DNA of 64,000 nucleotides from Martelella alba (GTDB lineage: Bacteria; Pseudomonadota; Gammaproteobacteria; Enterobacterales; Enterobacteriaceae), in the NCBI RefSeq assembly GCF_005217455.1, contig NZ_SZPQ01000016.1, positions 89,012-153,011 on the forward strand, in the 5' to 3' direction. Position numbers and translations under genes: made by a program. Under the pieces are notes generated by a model. The model did not search any database and was not told the DNA's origin. It saw nothing but the letters and a program-made list of their open reading frames with translations. Of this stretch, positions 43,796 through 54,429 are shown one piece after another; within the stretch, counting starts at the first letter, position 1; each line of letters begins with the position of its first letter.

Positions 43796-44298
43796 AAATG
43801 TGATAATAACCAATATCCGTGGCGTCGTCTCAAGCCACCGGCAGGTAAATGTCGCCATGGCAAAGGCGAACGTTAATCGGCCACGGCAGGTCCTGGGCGA
43901 AAGACCGTTGCCTCCTTTTACCCCTGACATAGAGATAATCCTCGGCGCCCCGTCTCAGCGTATTGTGACCTGGATGCGATGCCCTAGGCGTAAGGATAGC
44001 GCTGCAATGGGGATGATCAACCGGCGCCGGCAGAGCGGCAATGTGATGTGTTACTTGTCGGAAGTTAAGAGGATGCCCCCCGCGTGCCAGACGCTAACGC
44101 CGCCGCAGAATACCCCTAAGATCATGTTGCTGAGTCCCGGAAAATGCGGCGCCAGCAGACGGATCCCGGCCATTGCCGCCGATTGACCCCGTTATCCGGC
44201 TCACCCCATTGAATATTGCAACCTGTCCTTGCCGACCGCCTTCATCCCATTTTGCGCCAACAGGCTCGGGCGTCATCGCCACGCTTTGGTGGCTAGGG
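43796..44298 (-). pseudogene. Probable decayed coding remnant, unidentified
   Basis: On the minus strand three non-overlapping stretches read like protein but lie in different frames: GIRLLAPHFPGLSNMILGVF (about 44175-44115, hydrophobic), LIIPIAALSLRLGHRIQVTI (about 44020-43960) and EDYLYVRGKRRQ to a stop near 43830. Frame changes and stops between them suggest a broken gene, perhaps for a membrane protein. I cannot name the family; low confidence. Confidence 0.3.
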
Positions 44299-45192
44299 TT
44301 ATCTGATGGTTTTAATGAATAGATCTTTTATCATTCGGGCGAATATCGGCACATCGCTGTTATGGCAATCCTTGAGGTAAGCGACACCATAGGCGATATT
44401 TTTATCGATGATAAAGGGGATATGTACCAGTCCTTCGCTCAGTTGTCGGCAAAAGGTCGGCATTATCGCAATGCCCATGGCGCACTTCATCATGATGGCC
44501 GCGGAGAACTCCGAATCAGAATAGATGAACCGACAGCCAGGCAGAGATTCCTTCAATTTTTCCTGGCCGATATTAAGCTCTTTCGGGCATTGCAATGGGT
44601 CGCAAAGAATAATGTTTTCGCCATGGATATCCTCTAGCCTGATGATACTTTTCTGACTTAAAGGATGATTTTCCCCGACAACGCAATCCAATCCGGCGGA
44701 CATGATTTCCTTGAAGATGACGTTATCAGTGTTTTCAATATTATCCCTAACCGTTAAAATAACATCATATTTCCGCGTTAAAAGCGCCTGTTTCCTGGCG
44801 ATATGATCGGCTTTGAATACCATGAACATGGTGGAAGGATGGTTTTCCCTGTATGCGTTGATCATCATGGGAAGATTCAATTTCTCCAGGTCATGTCCCT
44901 CATAGCCGATATTGATCACATCCGTCACCTGATTATCCATGGCGGATGCTTTATCGATCGCCATCTGAAGGCGGGTTAACACATCTTTGGCGTCAGGGTA
45001 AAACACCTTCCCAGCGGGCGTTAATTCCACACGGTATTTGTTCCGATTGAACAGAGGGAAATTAAGCTCACTTTCTAGCTTCTTGATTTGATGTGTCACC
45101 GCTGGCTGCGTCAGATTGAGGATTTCCGCGGTATGAGAAAAGCTCAGTGTTTCGCTAAGGATCACAAAACAACGCAATTGAATAATATTCAT
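44299..45192 (-). CDS. LysR-type transcriptional regulator
   Basis: 297 residues: N-terminal winged HTH (MNIIQLRCFVILSETLSFSH, NLTQPAVTHQIKKLE, LFNRNKYRVELTPAG) and a periplasmic-binding-fold effector domain. Somewhat AT-richer than its surroundings. The frame extends 21 codons upstream, but the ATG at 45192 yields the standard LysR N-terminus with AAGGGTG before it. Divergent from the NmrA-family gene at 45303, which is its most likely target. Confidence 0.9.
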   Translation of the reverse strand: MNIIQLRCFVILSETLSFSHTAEILNLTQPAVTHQIKKLESELNFPLFNRNKYRVELTPAGKVFYPDAKDVLTRLQMAIDKASAMDNQVTDVINIGYEGHDLEKLNLPMMINAYRENHPSTMFMVFKADHIARKQALLTRKYDVILTVRDNIENTDNVIFKEIMSAGLDCVVGENHPLSQKSIIRLEDIHGENIILCDPLQCPKELNIGQEKLKESLPGCRFIYSDSEFSAAIMMKCAMGIAIMPTFCRQLSEGLVHIPFIIDKNIAYGVAYLKDCHNSDVPIFARMIKDLFIKTIR

Positions 45193-45302
45193 CCTGTCAC
45201 CCTTATAAAAATCACTAATCACGTATAAATCATTTCGATTAAACATATTAGACAAAAAGAGCTAACATCCATGCCAGATAGAAATTTATTCCGAGGTGTA
45301 GC

Positions 45303-46277
45303 ATGAAATATGTCATTACCGGTTGCGACGGTCAGTTGGGAGGGCGGGTAGCCGAAAACATGCTGAGCAACGTCAACCCAAGGAATTTAATTTTTACTTG
45401 CCCCGATCCTAAAAGGCTGCCGGCGGAAACCGTCGCCAAATGGAACAGGCTCGGTATCGAGATTTGCACCGCCGATTATGACAAACCGGAACAAATGTGG
45501 AAAGTGTTTAAAGGCGCCGACCGGATTTTTATCGTCTCCGGGGTATTAATTGGTGAAAAACGCGTTCAGCAACACCGCAACGTCATCAACGCCGCAGTCA
45601 AGGCGGGACTGAAACATATCACTTATACCTCGTTTCTGGGCGCCACGGACCCGCGTTATGCCCATGTCTATGTGACGCCCGATCATACGGCGACCGAGGA
45701 ATACCTGCAGCACATCGCCGCGGATTCAGGGATTGAATACAATGTCATGCGAAACAATTTGTATATGGAGAATTACCTGACCACCTCAGTCATGCTGGCT
45801 TTGCTTTCCGGCAACAAATGGTATACCACGGCGGGTGAAGGGAAAGGTACTTTTATCTCTAAAGACGATAGCGCATTGGCCGCCACCGTATTGTTGCTGG
45901 GGGCCGGGCAAAAGAATACCGCTTATAATATCACCGGCAAACAGGCCATTTCCCAGCGGGAAATTTGTCAGTTGATCAGCGAAGCCTCCGGGATCCCCTT
46001 GCAATATTGTCCAGTGGATAAAGAGGCTTTTTTTGCCTATCTGGATTCCATCGGTATCCCACGGACCACTGATGGCGATTATTCCCGCTCTCCAGTGCCT
46101 TGGTGTGGAAATGATATGGTCACCAACGAGGCGAGTATCGCTGAAGGATTGATGGATTTTCGCTCAGACGACTTCTATAAACTGACGCTAAGAATACCAA
46201 AAACCGCTAAGGATTTGGTACAGCGTTATAGCTATATCTGGAAAGAAAAAATATCAAATTGGAAAGATATCAAATAA
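45303..46277 (+). CDS. NmrA/QorB-like atypical SDR (NAD(P)-binding)
   Basis: 324 residues. Rossmann start MKYVITGCDGQLGGRVAENML, then YTSFLGATDP, the DHTATEEYLQ segment with VMRNNLYMENYL, and NITGKQAISQREICQLI, a set typical of NmrA-like proteins such as QorB (YtfG). Members are quinone reductases or redox sensors binding NAD(P). Longer than QorB by about 40 C-terminal residues. Divergent from a LysR regulator; followed by a terminator. Confidence 0.85.
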   Translation: MKYVITGCDGQLGGRVAENMLSNVNPRNLIFTCPDPKRLPAETVAKWNRLGIEICTADYDKPEQMWKVFKGADRIFIVSGVLIGEKRVQQHRNVINAAVKAGLKHITYTSFLGATDPRYAHVYVTPDHTATEEYLQHIAADSGIEYNVMRNNLYMENYLTTSVMLALLSGNKWYTTAGEGKGTFISKDDSALAATVLLLGAGQKNTAYNITGKQAISQREICQLISEASGIPLQYCPVDKEAFFAYLDSIGIPRTTDGDYSRSPVPWCGNDMVTNEASIAEGLMDFRSDDFYKLTLRIPKTAKDLVQRYSYIWKEKISNWKDIK

Positions 46278-46334
46278 CCCTGTTCCTCTCTGTAACCTTG
46301 CATTCTCAGCATTCGTCCGAGAGCATGAGGTTTT

Positions 46335-46366
46335 GCCGACCGTGACGAAAAAGGTCGGCTTTTTTT
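46335..46366 (+). terminator. Rho-independent terminator after NmrA-like gene
   Basis: Stem GCCGACC (46335-46341) with GGTCGGC (46353-46359), 11-base loop, followed directly by seven T residues. Confidence 0.88.
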
Positions 46367-46548
46367 ATGATAAGCCGGAGCGAGTCAAAATTAAAAAATC
46401 GCTCTCGGCGTTTTTCTATGGAGAATGAAAAACCGCCGTCAATCAATACCCTGAAAAGTAATAGCTATCTGTTATCTATGTTTTTTTCTGAAAAATCTAA
46501 CGGCGTTTCGCTGATGAATATACTGATGAGATGATGCAGGGAGAGTGT

Positions 46549-47688
46549 ATGCGTATTAAAGTTATTTCTTTGGTTATCGCGTCATTGATGCTTACGGCGT
46601 GCGATAATTCCGCCAAATTGTCGGGAGCGGGCAATCCGCCGCCGCAAGTGGATGTCGTCACTCTGAAAACCGAACCCGTGACGCTGTCCACAACGTTGCC
46701 GGGACGGACGACCTCGGTCCGGACGGCGGAGGTCCGCCCACAGGTCGACGGAATTATATTAAAGCGGCTATTTAAGGAAGGTTCGGAAGTCAAGGCGGGC
46801 CAACAGCTCTACCAGATCGATCCGGCAACCTATCAAGCCGCCTACGATAAGGCCAAAGCGACATTACTGAGCGCCAACGCGCTCGCAAAGCGGTATACCT
46901 CCTTGGTGGCGGCCCATGCCGTCAGCGAACAACAGTATGACGATGCCATTTCCAGCGCCGCCGAGGCCAAAGCCGATTTGGAAACCGCGCAGATCAATCT
47001 CGATTACACCAAGGTCAAGGCGCCCATTAGCGGCCGTATCGACCGCTCTCTGGTCACCGAAGGCGCGCTGGTGACCAATGGCCAGTCCACCTATCTGACC
47101 ACCATCACGCAACTGGATCCGATGTATGTGGATATCAGCGAATCGTCCCGTAATTTGTTGCGGCTGAGGCAATTGATCGCGCAGGGCAAACTGAAAGCCA
47201 TCAACAACCATCAAGCCGCCGTGCGATTGATTCTTGAGGATGGGTCGACCTATCCGGTGGAGGGCCGCCTGGAGTTTTCCGAAGTTCGGGTGGATGAAAA
47301 TACCGGATCGGTTACCTTGCGGGCGACCTTCCCCAATCCAGAGCGGATATTGCTGCCGGGCATGTTCGTACATGCCGTCCTCGCGCAAGGCGTTCAGGAG
47401 CAAGGGATTATGGTGCCCCAGGAATCAGTGGGTCACGATACCAAGGGCCGCCCCTATGTTTATGTCGTCAATGCGGATAACAAAGTGGCTCAGCGTTATG
47501 TCCACACCGGCGAGATGATCAACAACAGCTGGCTGGTGACCGACGGACTCAATGTGGGTGACAGGGTCGTGACCGCGGGCATCCAGCGCATCGCGCCGGG
47601 GATTACGGTTACACCGCTTGAGCGCGCCTCCGCGTCCACCGAAAAATCCCACTTAGCCCTTTCCATGACTGACCCTTCAGCACAGTAA
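46549..47688 (+). CDS. RND efflux periplasmic adaptor (AcrA/MexA/AdeI type) lipoprotein
   Basis: 379-residue membrane fusion protein. Lipoprotein signal with lipobox LTAC near residue 18, then the barrel-sandwich halves ([34 protein letters not shown] in content; [15 protein letters not shown]), a hairpin of coiled coil, and the beta-barrel/MP domains ([17 protein letters not shown]). The ATG at 46549 has GGGAGAG; the earlier in-frame ATG is weaker. First gene of a three-gene operon with the RND pump and outer-membrane channel. No TetR repressor is adjacent. Confidence 0.94.
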   Translation: MRIKVISLVIASLMLTACDNSAKLSGAGNPPPQVDVVTLKTEPVTLSTTLPGRTTSVRTAEVRPQVDGIILKRLFKEGSEVKAGQQLYQIDPATYQAAYDKAKATLLSANALAKRYTSLVAAHAVSEQQYDDAISSAAEAKADLETAQINLDYTKVKAPISGRIDRSLVTEGALVTNGQSTYLTTITQLDPMYVDISESSRNLLRLRQLIAQGKLKAINNHQAAVRLILEDGSTYPVEGRLEFSEVRVDENTGSVTLRATFPNPERILLPGMFVHAVLAQGVQEQGIMVPQESVGHDTKGRPYVYVVNADNKVAQRYVHTGEMINNSWLVTDGLNVGDRVVTAGIQRIAPGITVTPLERASASTEKSHLALSMTDPSAQ

Positions 47689-47701
47689 TAGCGAGAGAAC
47701 G

Positions 47702-50700
47702 ATGTCGAAATTTTTCATTGAAAGGCCCATTTTCGCCTGGGTGATCGCTATCGTTGTGATGATTGCCGGGACGTTGGCCATCAAGAATCTACCGATTAAT
47801 CAATACCCCAACATTGCCCCGCCGGCCATTTCCGTTTCCGTAACCTACCCGGGCGCCAACGCGGACACGACGCAAAAAACCGTGGTACAGGTTATCGAAC
47901 AGCAATTGAGCGGCATAGATAATCTGCGTTATCTGGAATCCCAGAGCAACAGCGACGGCAGCGCCACGATTATCGCGACGTTCGATCAGGGCACCAATCC
48001 TGATATCGCCCAGGTGCAGGTGCAAAACAAAGTTTCCCTGGCCGAGTCGCAATTGCCCGATGAGGTGGTCGATCAGGGTATCAAGGTCGTCAAATATCAA
48101 CAGAATTTTATGTTGGTCATCAGCCTGTATTCCGACGACAACAAACTCAGTGACGGCGATTTGGGTGATATCCTTGTTTCAAAACTGCAAGACCCCATTT
48201 CCCGGACCAAGGGGGTGGGCGACTTTCTGGTGATGGGGTCGGAGTACGCCATGCGCATCTGGATGGATCCCGCCAAGCTGTACAAATATGGCCTGATGCC
48301 CAGCGATGTCTCGTCAGCCATTGAGCAGCAAAACGTCCAGGTATCCTCCGGTAAACTCGGCGGCCTGCCCACTGTGCAAAACGCCCAATTCAGTTCGACC
48401 ATCATCGGCAAAACCCGGTTTGATAGTATTGAACAATTCAGAAATATTTTGCTGAAAGTCAACTCCGACGGTTCCCAGGTCAGGCTGAAAGATGTCGCCA
48501 ATGTCGACCTTGGCCCCGAAAGCTACAGTATTTCCTCCACCTACGATGGCACCAGGCCTTCGGCCGGGATCGCATTGCGACTGGCCACCGGCGCCAATGT
48601 GCTGGATACGGTCAAAGCCGTGCATGCAACGCTCGACAGCGTGAAATCCTCTTTGCCGAAGGGCGTGCATATTGTTTACCCCTACGACACATCGCCGGTG
48701 GTGAGCGCATCCATTCATGAGGTGGTGAAGACCCTGTTCGAAGCCATTGCGCTGGTATTCCTGGTGATGCTGCTGTTTTTGCAAAACCTGCGCGCCACCA
48801 TTATCACCACGCTGGTGGTGCCGGTGGTGCTGCTCGGCACCTATGCCATCCTTTATGCTTTCGGGTATTCCATCAATACCTTGACCATGTTCGGCATGGT
48901 GCTGGCCATCGGGCTGTTGGTGGACGATGCCATCGTGGTGGTGGAAAACGTCGAGCGCGTCATGCACTTCGACAAACTGGCCCCCAAGGAAGCCACCATC
49001 AAATCCATGGAACAGGTGCAAGGCGCCTTGTTCGGCATTGCCATGGTGCTTTCCGCCGTCTTGCTGCCCATGGCGTTTTTCAGCGGTTCCACCGGTATTA
49101 TCTACCGCCAGTTCTCCATCACTATTGTGTCGGCGATGGCGTTGTCGGTTATTATGGCGCTGATTTTCACTCCGGCCCTCTGCGCCACGCTTCTCAAGCC
49201 TGCCAACGCCGCCCGCAAAACCCGGGGATTTTCCGGCTGGTTCAATCGGGTCTTCGATAAAGGCGTTGTGAATTATACCAATAGCGTGGAAACCATACTC
49301 AGCAAGCGCACCTTTTTCATGATTGCCTATCTGGGTATCGTCGTCGTGACGGGGTATTTGTTCACCCGAGTGCCGACCACCTTTCTTCCCGATGAAGACC
49401 AGGCGGTCATGATGATGCAGGTGACGCTGCCCCCCAATGCCTCGGCGGAACGTACCCAGCGAGCGCTTACCGACATGTCCACCTATCTCATGACGAAGGA
49501 AAAAGATGTGGTGGATTCCGTCTTCGCCGCCAATGGGTTCAGTTTTGCCGGCCGTGGCTCAAACATGGGTATGGCGTTCGTGCGTCTGAAAGATTGGGAT
49601 TTGCGAAAAAAAGATTCTCAAAGCCTGCAAGCACTGGCGCAGCGCACCATGGCGCATTTCGCCACCATGAAGGACGGGATCGCGCTGGCCCTGATCCCGC
49701 CGGCGGTCATGGAATTGGGTAATTCCACCGGTTTCGATTTCTATCTACAGGACATGAAAGACCAGGGACACGATGCGCTGATGGCCGCCATGAATCAATT
49801 TCTGTCCATGGCCAAACGGGACAAACGGCTGACCATGGTGCGCCATAATGGCATGCCGGACGAACCGCAGTATAAGCTGATTATTGATGATGAACGGGCC
49901 CGCTCGCTGGGGGTCAGCATTGAAGATATCAACAACACGCTTTCCGCCGCCTGGGGCTCAAGCTATGTCAATCAGTTCATGTATCACGACCGGGTGAAAC
50001 GGGTGTATATCCAGGGCAATGCCGGCTCTCGGCTCTCGCCGGAAGACCTGGATAAATGGTATGTGCGTAATTCGTCGGGAACCATGGTGCCGTTCTCGGC
50101 GTTCGGTTCCGGAGAATGGACTTACGGTTCTCCCCGTTTCGAGCGTTTCAATGGCGTCGCGGCGGTCAATATCATGGGGTCGCCGGCACCGGGCTACAGT
50201 AGCGGCGACGCGGTAAAAGCCGTTAAGGAAATTGCCGCCAAACTGCCCGAGGGCTACAGAATCCAGTGGCACGGTTTGTCCTATGAGGAGCAGCTCGCCG
50301 GATCACAGACCACCTCTCTTTATATTTTCTCCGTGTTGATGGTATTCCTGTGTCTGGCCGCCCTTTATGAAAGCTGGTCGATCCCCTTCTCGGTACTGCT
50401 GGTGGTGCCACTGGGGATATTGGGTACCATTCTGGCCATTTTGCTGCGTGGATTGGAAAACGACGTGTTCTTCCAGGTGGGCCTGCTGACCACCGTGGGG
50501 CTGGCCGCCAAAAACGCCATTCTTATCGTCGAGTTTGCCAAAGAGATCCATGAGAAGCAGGATAAGGACATTGTCCATGCGGCCATTGAGGCGGCCAGGC
50601 TGCGTATCCGTCCCATCATCATGACCTCTATGGCGTTTGTGCTCGGCGTGCTGCCGTTGACGATTTCCCGCGGCGCCGGCGCGGGCAGCCAGCACTCCAT

Positions 50701-50842
50701 TGGTACGGCGGTGGTAGGCGGTATGGTGTCGGCAACCTTCCTGGCGATCTTTTATGTTCCGTTGTTTTACGTCGTGGTGGTACGTCTGTTTAACCGCCGC
50801 AAGGCCGCGGCTACGGTAGAAGGAACAAAAGATCATGAATAA
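47702..50842 (+). CDS. RND multidrug efflux pump, AcrB/MexB (HAE1) type
   Basis: 1046-residue inner-membrane proton/drug antiporter with 12 helices and two large periplasmic loops. N-terminus [20 protein letters not shown] is typical; the proton-relay pair is in [18 protein letters not shown], and [13 protein letters not shown] and [20 protein letters not shown] mark the later helices. Length matches AcrB (1049) and MexB. It overlaps the next start by eight bases. Substrates cannot be read from sequence; HAE1 pumps export many hydrophobic and amphiphilic compounds. Confidence 0.97.
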   Translation: MSKFFIERPIFAWVIAIVVMIAGTLAIKNLPINQYPNIAPPAISVSVTYPGANADTTQKTVVQVIEQQLSGIDNLRYLESQSNSDGSATIIATFDQGTNPDIAQVQVQNKVSLAESQLPDEVVDQGIKVVKYQQNFMLVISLYSDDNKLSDGDLGDILVSKLQDPISRTKGVGDFLVMGSEYAMRIWMDPAKLYKYGLMPSDVSSAIEQQNVQVSSGKLGGLPTVQNAQFSSTIIGKTRFDSIEQFRNILLKVNSDGSQVRLKDVANVDLGPESYSISSTYDGTRPSAGIALRLATGANVLDTVKAVHATLDSVKSSLPKGVHIVYPYDTSPVVSASIHEVVKTLFEAIALVFLVMLLFLQNLRATIITTLVVPVVLLGTYAILYAFGYSINTLTMFGMVLAIGLLVDDAIVVVENVERVMHFDKLAPKEATIKSMEQVQGALFGIAMVLSAVLLPMAFFSGSTGIIYRQFSITIVSAMALSVIMALIFTPALCATLLKPANAARKTRGFSGWFNRVFDKGVVNYTNSVETILSKRTFFMIAYLGIVVVTGYLFTRVPTTFLPDEDQAVMMMQVTLPPNASAERTQRALTDMSTYLMTKEKDVVDSVFAANGFSFAGRGSNMGMAFVRLKDWDLRKKDSQSLQALAQRTMAHFATMKDGIALALIPPAVMELGNSTGFDFYLQDMKDQGHDALMAAMNQFLSMAKRDKRLTMVRHNGMPDEPQYKLIIDDERARSLGVSIEDINNTLSAAWGSSYVNQFMYHDRVKRVYIQGNAGSRLSPEDLDKWYVRNSSGTMVPFSAFGSGEWTYGSPRFERFNGVAAVNIMGSPAPGYSSGDAVKAVKEIAAKLPEGYRIQWHGLSYEEQLAGSQTTSLYIFSVLMVFLCLAALYESWSIPFSVLLVVPLGILGTILAILLRGLENDVFFQVGLLTTVGLAAKNAILIVEFAKEIHEKQDKDIVHAAIEAARLRIRPIIMTSMAFVLGVLPLTISRGAGAGSQHSIGTAVVGGMVSATFLAIFYVPLFYVVVVRLFNRRKAAATVEGTKDHE

Positions 50843-52232
50843 GACCGTTATCGGGGTTTTCCCGTTGCTTGCCGTCCTGAGTCTGGCCGGCTGCACCCTG
50901 CAGCCCAAATACGAGCGGCCCGCCTTGCCGGTGAAGAATGCCTGGGGGCAAGACCCTACCCAAGGCGCGTCGGTCGCCAATGTCAAATGGCGTGATTTTT
51001 ATCGGGATAGCCGGCTGCAAACCTTGATAAGTCTCGCCCTTGAACATAACCGCGATTATCAGGTGGCGGCATTGAACGTACAAACGGCGCAGGCCCAGTT
51101 CCGCATTGAACGATCGGCGCTGTTCCCGACCATTGATGCCAATGCCGATAAAACCGCCGAACGCCTGCCCGGCAATTTGTACAGTACGCGAACGTCGGGT
51201 CCAGTCACCTATCAGCAGTATGAAGCGAACCTGGGCGTGACTTCCTGGGAGGTGGATTTGTTCGGACGGTTACGCAGCCTGCGGGACAAGGCGCTGGAAA
51301 GTTACCTGTCGACGGCGGCCACGGAAAAGGCCACCCGTATCAGTCTTATCGCCGAGGTGGCGACGGGCTATTTGACGCTTTGCGCCGATAGCGATTTACT
51401 GACGCTGGCGAAGAATACCGAAGAAAGCCAGAACGCCACGTGGAAACTCACCCAATACCGCTATCAGGTTGGCACCGCAAACGAGCAAGACGTGGTCCAG
51501 GCGGAGATGAGCGTTCGTTCGGCCCAGGCCGACGTTGATAAATACACCCGGCAGGTGAAACAGGATATCGACGCGCTGCGGCTCCTGTTGGGCACGGATA
51601 TCCCCGCCGGCATTACCGGTAACGCCACGCTCGCCGGTATCGCCGCTTTCCCGGCGCTGCGCCCCGGCCTGCCGTCGGATTTACTGACCCGGCGGCCGGA
51701 CATCATCGCCGCGGAGCATGATCTGAAAGCCGCCAATGCCAATATCGGCGCGGCGCGGGCGGCATTTTTCCCCAGCATCAGCCTGACGGCGGCGGGCGGC
51801 ACCACGTCCGACAGTCTCGGTCATCTTTTCGAAGGCGGTACCGCCGCCTGGTCGTTTGTTCCGTCGATTTCCATCCCGATATTCACCGGCGGGTTGAACA
51901 AGGCCAATCTGGACGTGGCCAAAGTATCAAAGCGCATTGAAATCGCCAATTACGAAAAAGCCATTCAGCAAGCGTTTAAGGAAGTTTCCGACGCGCTGGC
52001 GGGCGAGACCACTTATCGTGACGAATTACTGGCGCGCACCCAGGATGATGCGGCCAACGCGCGTTACTTTTCACTGGCGCAGATGCGTTATAACGCCGGC
52101 GTGGATGATTATCTGAACGTACTGGTGGCGCAGCGTTCGTATTATCAATCGCAGCAGGACCTGATCAGTACCCGTTTGGACACGCTGAATCAGGACATTA
52201 CCCTGTATAAGGTATTAGGCGGAGGATGGTGA
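50835..52232 (+). CDS. OprM/NodT-family outer membrane efflux lipoprotein
   Basis: 465-residue outer-membrane channel subunit; lipobox LAGCT at residues 16-20, then the two repeated outer-membrane-efflux halves ([72 protein letters not shown]). Completes the tripartite pump. Having the channel in the same operon is the Pseudomonas/Acinetobacter MexAB-OprM or AdeIJK style; E. coli AcrAB instead borrows TolC. Overlaps the pump gene by eight bases, so translation is coupled. Confidence 0.95.
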   Translation: MNKTVIGVFPLLAVLSLAGCTLQPKYERPALPVKNAWGQDPTQGASVANVKWRDFYRDSRLQTLISLALEHNRDYQVAALNVQTAQAQFRIERSALFPTIDANADKTAERLPGNLYSTRTSGPVTYQQYEANLGVTSWEVDLFGRLRSLRDKALESYLSTAATEKATRISLIAEVATGYLTLCADSDLLTLAKNTEESQNATWKLTQYRYQVGTANEQDVVQAEMSVRSAQADVDKYTRQVKQDIDALRLLLGTDIPAGITGNATLAGIAAFPALRPGLPSDLLTRRPDIIAAEHDLKAANANIGAARAAFFPSISLTAAGGTTSDSLGHLFEGGTAAWSFVPSISIPIFTGGLNKANLDVAKVSKRIEIANYEKAIQQAFKEVSDALAGETTYRDELLARTQDDAANARYFSLAQMRYNAGVDDYLNVLVAQRSYYQSQQDLISTRLDTLNQDITLYKVLGGGW

Positions 52233-52326
52233 GAACAGGAGACGAGGGCCGTTGCGCCCTTCAGTTTGATTGAGCGAGCGCGTTCTGTGAATGCAGGGGT
52301 AGGATGGAACGAGGCAGTTGTCATAA

Positions 52327-52355
52327 TTGACAAAGTAGACATGGGAGACTAAGCT
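52327..52355 (+). promoter_or_regulatory. Candidate promoter of the RES-Xre toxin-antitoxin pair
   Basis: TTGACA (52327-52332) and TAAGCT (52350-52355), 17 bases apart, stand 33 bases before the antitoxin start; a GAGGAGG ribosome site follows near 52376. Confidence 0.55.
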
Positions 52356-52387
52356 ACTCACAGTACCCACCTATTGAGGAGGTCTTT

Positions 52388-53023
52388 ATGCCCAAGTCAC
52401 AGGGAGCTCTCGCCAATCATATGCCGCATGTTACGCCTGATGACGTGCGGCGTTTCTCCGATACCGTCGACATTATTGATGCCGGCGCGTTCGCCGCCGA
52501 GTTACAAGCGTTCGTCCAGGAGCGGCTGGAAGAAGCCGTTGCATTTCCCCCCTTCCTGGAAGTGGTGCCGGCGGAAAAATCCATAGAACAGGTTTTAACC
52601 GAAAAAGCCGCCGCGTTGCGTGCAGGTACCCGCTGGACGCCGGGCAATACCGACATTCAACGGGGCCGGGCCGCCATGCTGGAGGCTTTCGGTCAGCCGC
52701 ATAATTTGCCGTTGCCGGAATTCGCCCGGCTGGCGAACAAATCGCGCCAGCAGATTTATAAGGATATCGATGCGGGGCGGCTGTTGGCCTTGAATGTGGG
52801 ACCGCGCGGTCGCAAGTTGCCGGACTGGCAGCTTGATCCGGTGAAACGGCAACTAACCCAGACGGTCATTCAGGGCGCCGTCGGCGTGGACGCCTGGACG
52901 CTCTATCACGTCTTATCCGAGCCCCTGGAGGGGCTGAAGGGCGCCTCTCCGGTGGATGCCGTCACAAGCGATACCATTGATATGGTGGGCAAAACGGTTT
53001 TTAATGTGCTGGGAATACACTGA
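52388..53023 (+). CDS. Xre/MbcA/ParS-type antitoxin of RES toxin
   Basis: 211 residues. The centre (about 105-140; PEFARLANKSRQQIYKDIDAG) looks like a DNA-binding helix-turn-helix, and the C-terminus (VDAWTLYHVLSEPLEGLKGA) is the toxin-binding domain typical of antitoxins paired with RES toxins. N-terminal ~90 residues are extra compared with short Xre antitoxins. GAGGAGG precedes the ATG at good spacing. The toxin gene begins 13 bases after its stop. Confidence 0.85.
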   Translation: MPKSQGALANHMPHVTPDDVRRFSDTVDIIDAGAFAAELQAFVQERLEEAVAFPPFLEVVPAEKSIEQVLTEKAAALRAGTRWTPGNTDIQRGRAAMLEAFGQPHNLPLPEFARLANKSRQQIYKDIDAGRLLALNVGPRGRKLPDWQLDPVKRQLTQTVIQGAVGVDAWTLYHVLSEPLEGLKGASPVDAVTSDTIDMVGKTVFNVLGIH

Positions 53024-53035
53024 TGTGGAGAGGGA

Positions 53036-53656
53036 ATGGGCATAGGACTACCCACCTGGCATATCGCCGCAGGCGATATGTTGCAGCACGTAAGCCGGGT
53101 CGATTATCGCGGCACGCCGCTTTACTATGGACGTGACGGCGCTAATCGCTATGATGCGCCGTTAAAGAATTACGGCGTGCTTTACCTGGGCCGCGACTTG
53201 CCTACCGCGTTAATGGAATCGGTGTTTCACAAACACCTTTGGGACAAGGACAAGCAGCGAGCCATTACCGCAAAAGAGGTCGAGAGTCGGCTGGTACGCG
53301 CGGTGGGGGTGGTGCAAGAGCTGAGTCTGGCCGATCTCACCGCGCCCGGCGTCATGGCGAGCTATTTCGGTTTGAATTTGGAACAATTGACCAGCCGGAG
53401 CTATACCTATACGCAACGGGTTTCCGGGCAATTACATGCTTTGGTGGATGACAAGGATAGGCCCCTGTACGACGGTATTCTCTATCCGTCGCGCAATAAT
53501 TACCCCGCCGCCAGCTTAGCGCTATTTGATCGGGCTGATTCTAAAATCAGACTGGTGGAAGATATCGACTTGTCCGACCACGCGGGCTGGCCGCGTTTTG
53601 TCGCCGATTACCGTATTGGCATCATGCCTGATCCCGGTCCGGCGGCGGGTGCATAG
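53036..53656 (+). CDS. RES-domain toxin (NAD+-degrading)
   Basis: 206 residues with the RES pattern: Arg25 in DYRGTPLYYG, Arg38-Tyr39, Glu61 in ALMESVFH and Ser152 in YPSRNNYPAASLALFD. Family members degrade NAD+ and halt growth when free of antitoxin. AGAGGGA precedes the ATG at 53036. The paired antitoxin upstream completes a type II module, located at the border between intact chromosome and a region of decayed mobile DNA. Confidence 0.88.
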   Translation: MGIGLPTWHIAAGDMLQHVSRVDYRGTPLYYGRDGANRYDAPLKNYGVLYLGRDLPTALMESVFHKHLWDKDKQRAITAKEVESRLVRAVGVVQELSLADLTAPGVMASYFGLNLEQLTSRSYTYTQRVSGQLHALVDDKDRPLYDGILYPSRNNYPAASLALFDRADSKIRLVEDIDLSDHAGWPRFVADYRIGIMPDPGPAAGA

Positions 53657-54240
53657 AGAGACCGGCGCCAAGCCGCGTTCCACTTTTCCCCAGGTCAAGG
53701 ATGGCCGGTGTCCCCGGTGTCTTCAGGCCGGCACAATAACTCATGGGGGTTTAAACGCGACATACGTCAAATTGTCTCTTGGTTGGCGACGCTCGCCCCA
53801 GCCATAGCGTTATCTGAGCCCCAGAACGCCTGTTTAGGGGCCGTCGCCATGTCAATGGAATCGTGCGGTATGCGACGATCTCCAGGTAACGCTTTGTTGC
53901 ATTTTTGAACGTTCACTAAGCACATCTTCAGCATAATGCTGCCGCCAATATTGCTAAAGTTCTATTGCGACCACAGAGCCGCCTTGCACAAATACCGATT
54001 TGCATTTCATTGCCCGCCCAGTCCGAGCGGGCGACCTTTTTATCTTTTATAGATCCATATGCATTCAGGGCATTAATAGCCTTGCCCTTATTTTCGGCCC
54101 AGGCGTTTTCTGCCATCCTTCAAGTCTATTTAGAGGATGGCCTGTGCCGGGATTTGATCACGGCTATACACTGCCACAGTCGGAAACATCGAATATCAGG
54201 CGGTAGGTGCCGCCTGTACCCGCTATCATGCCTGGGACCT
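53657..54240. other. Degraded region without recognisable genes
   Basis: Nearly 600 bases; short frames on both strands have no motif or ribosome site. A weak hairpin GCCCGC/GCGGGC (54012-54032) is followed by a T-rich stretch and might terminate a transcript from the left. Possibly old insertion debris. Confidence 0.4.
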
Positions 54241-54393
54241 GGCGTTATCCCATCCAGACGCGCCATACAGGCCACTGCCACCAGTAATACCCTATCCGTA
54301 GTCATTTTATATCTGCCGACGTGGAGGAACAGTACCCCAGTTATTCCTTAGCGAATATAAATGCCGGTTTATCCCCGCTGGCGCGGGGAACAC
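54241..54393 (-). CRISPR. Eroded type I-E CRISPR array remnant
   Basis: The 29 bases at 54365-54393 equal the E. coli type I-E repeat except for one base; on the plus strand it reads CGGTTTATCCCCGCTGG then CGCGGGGAACAC. Exactly 32 bases to the left, a 30-base segment (54303-54332) aligns at 20 of 29 positions with one inserted base and mostly transition changes. A further 32 bases left, 54241-54270 aligns at 17 of 29. The 32-base spacers are the normal I-E length. No cas gene is present. Orientation as an array is on the minus strand. Confidence 0.65.
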
Positions 54394-54429
54394 TGTGGCG
54401 CCAGGCAACATCTAGGCTGTGTCCCTTAA

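Noticed and set aside
48314..49021. 235-codon minus-strand frame inside the RND pump gene
   Set aside because: Shadow of the pump coding sequence; composition reflects the reverse complement of membrane-helix codons.
53928..54116. Minus-strand frame MAENAWAENKGKAINALNAY
   Set aside because: Short, lacks a clear ribosome site and conserved motifs; lies in degraded DNA.
54179..54208. Possible fourth CRISPR repeat one period further left
   Set aside because: No meaningful similarity to the repeat at the expected position.
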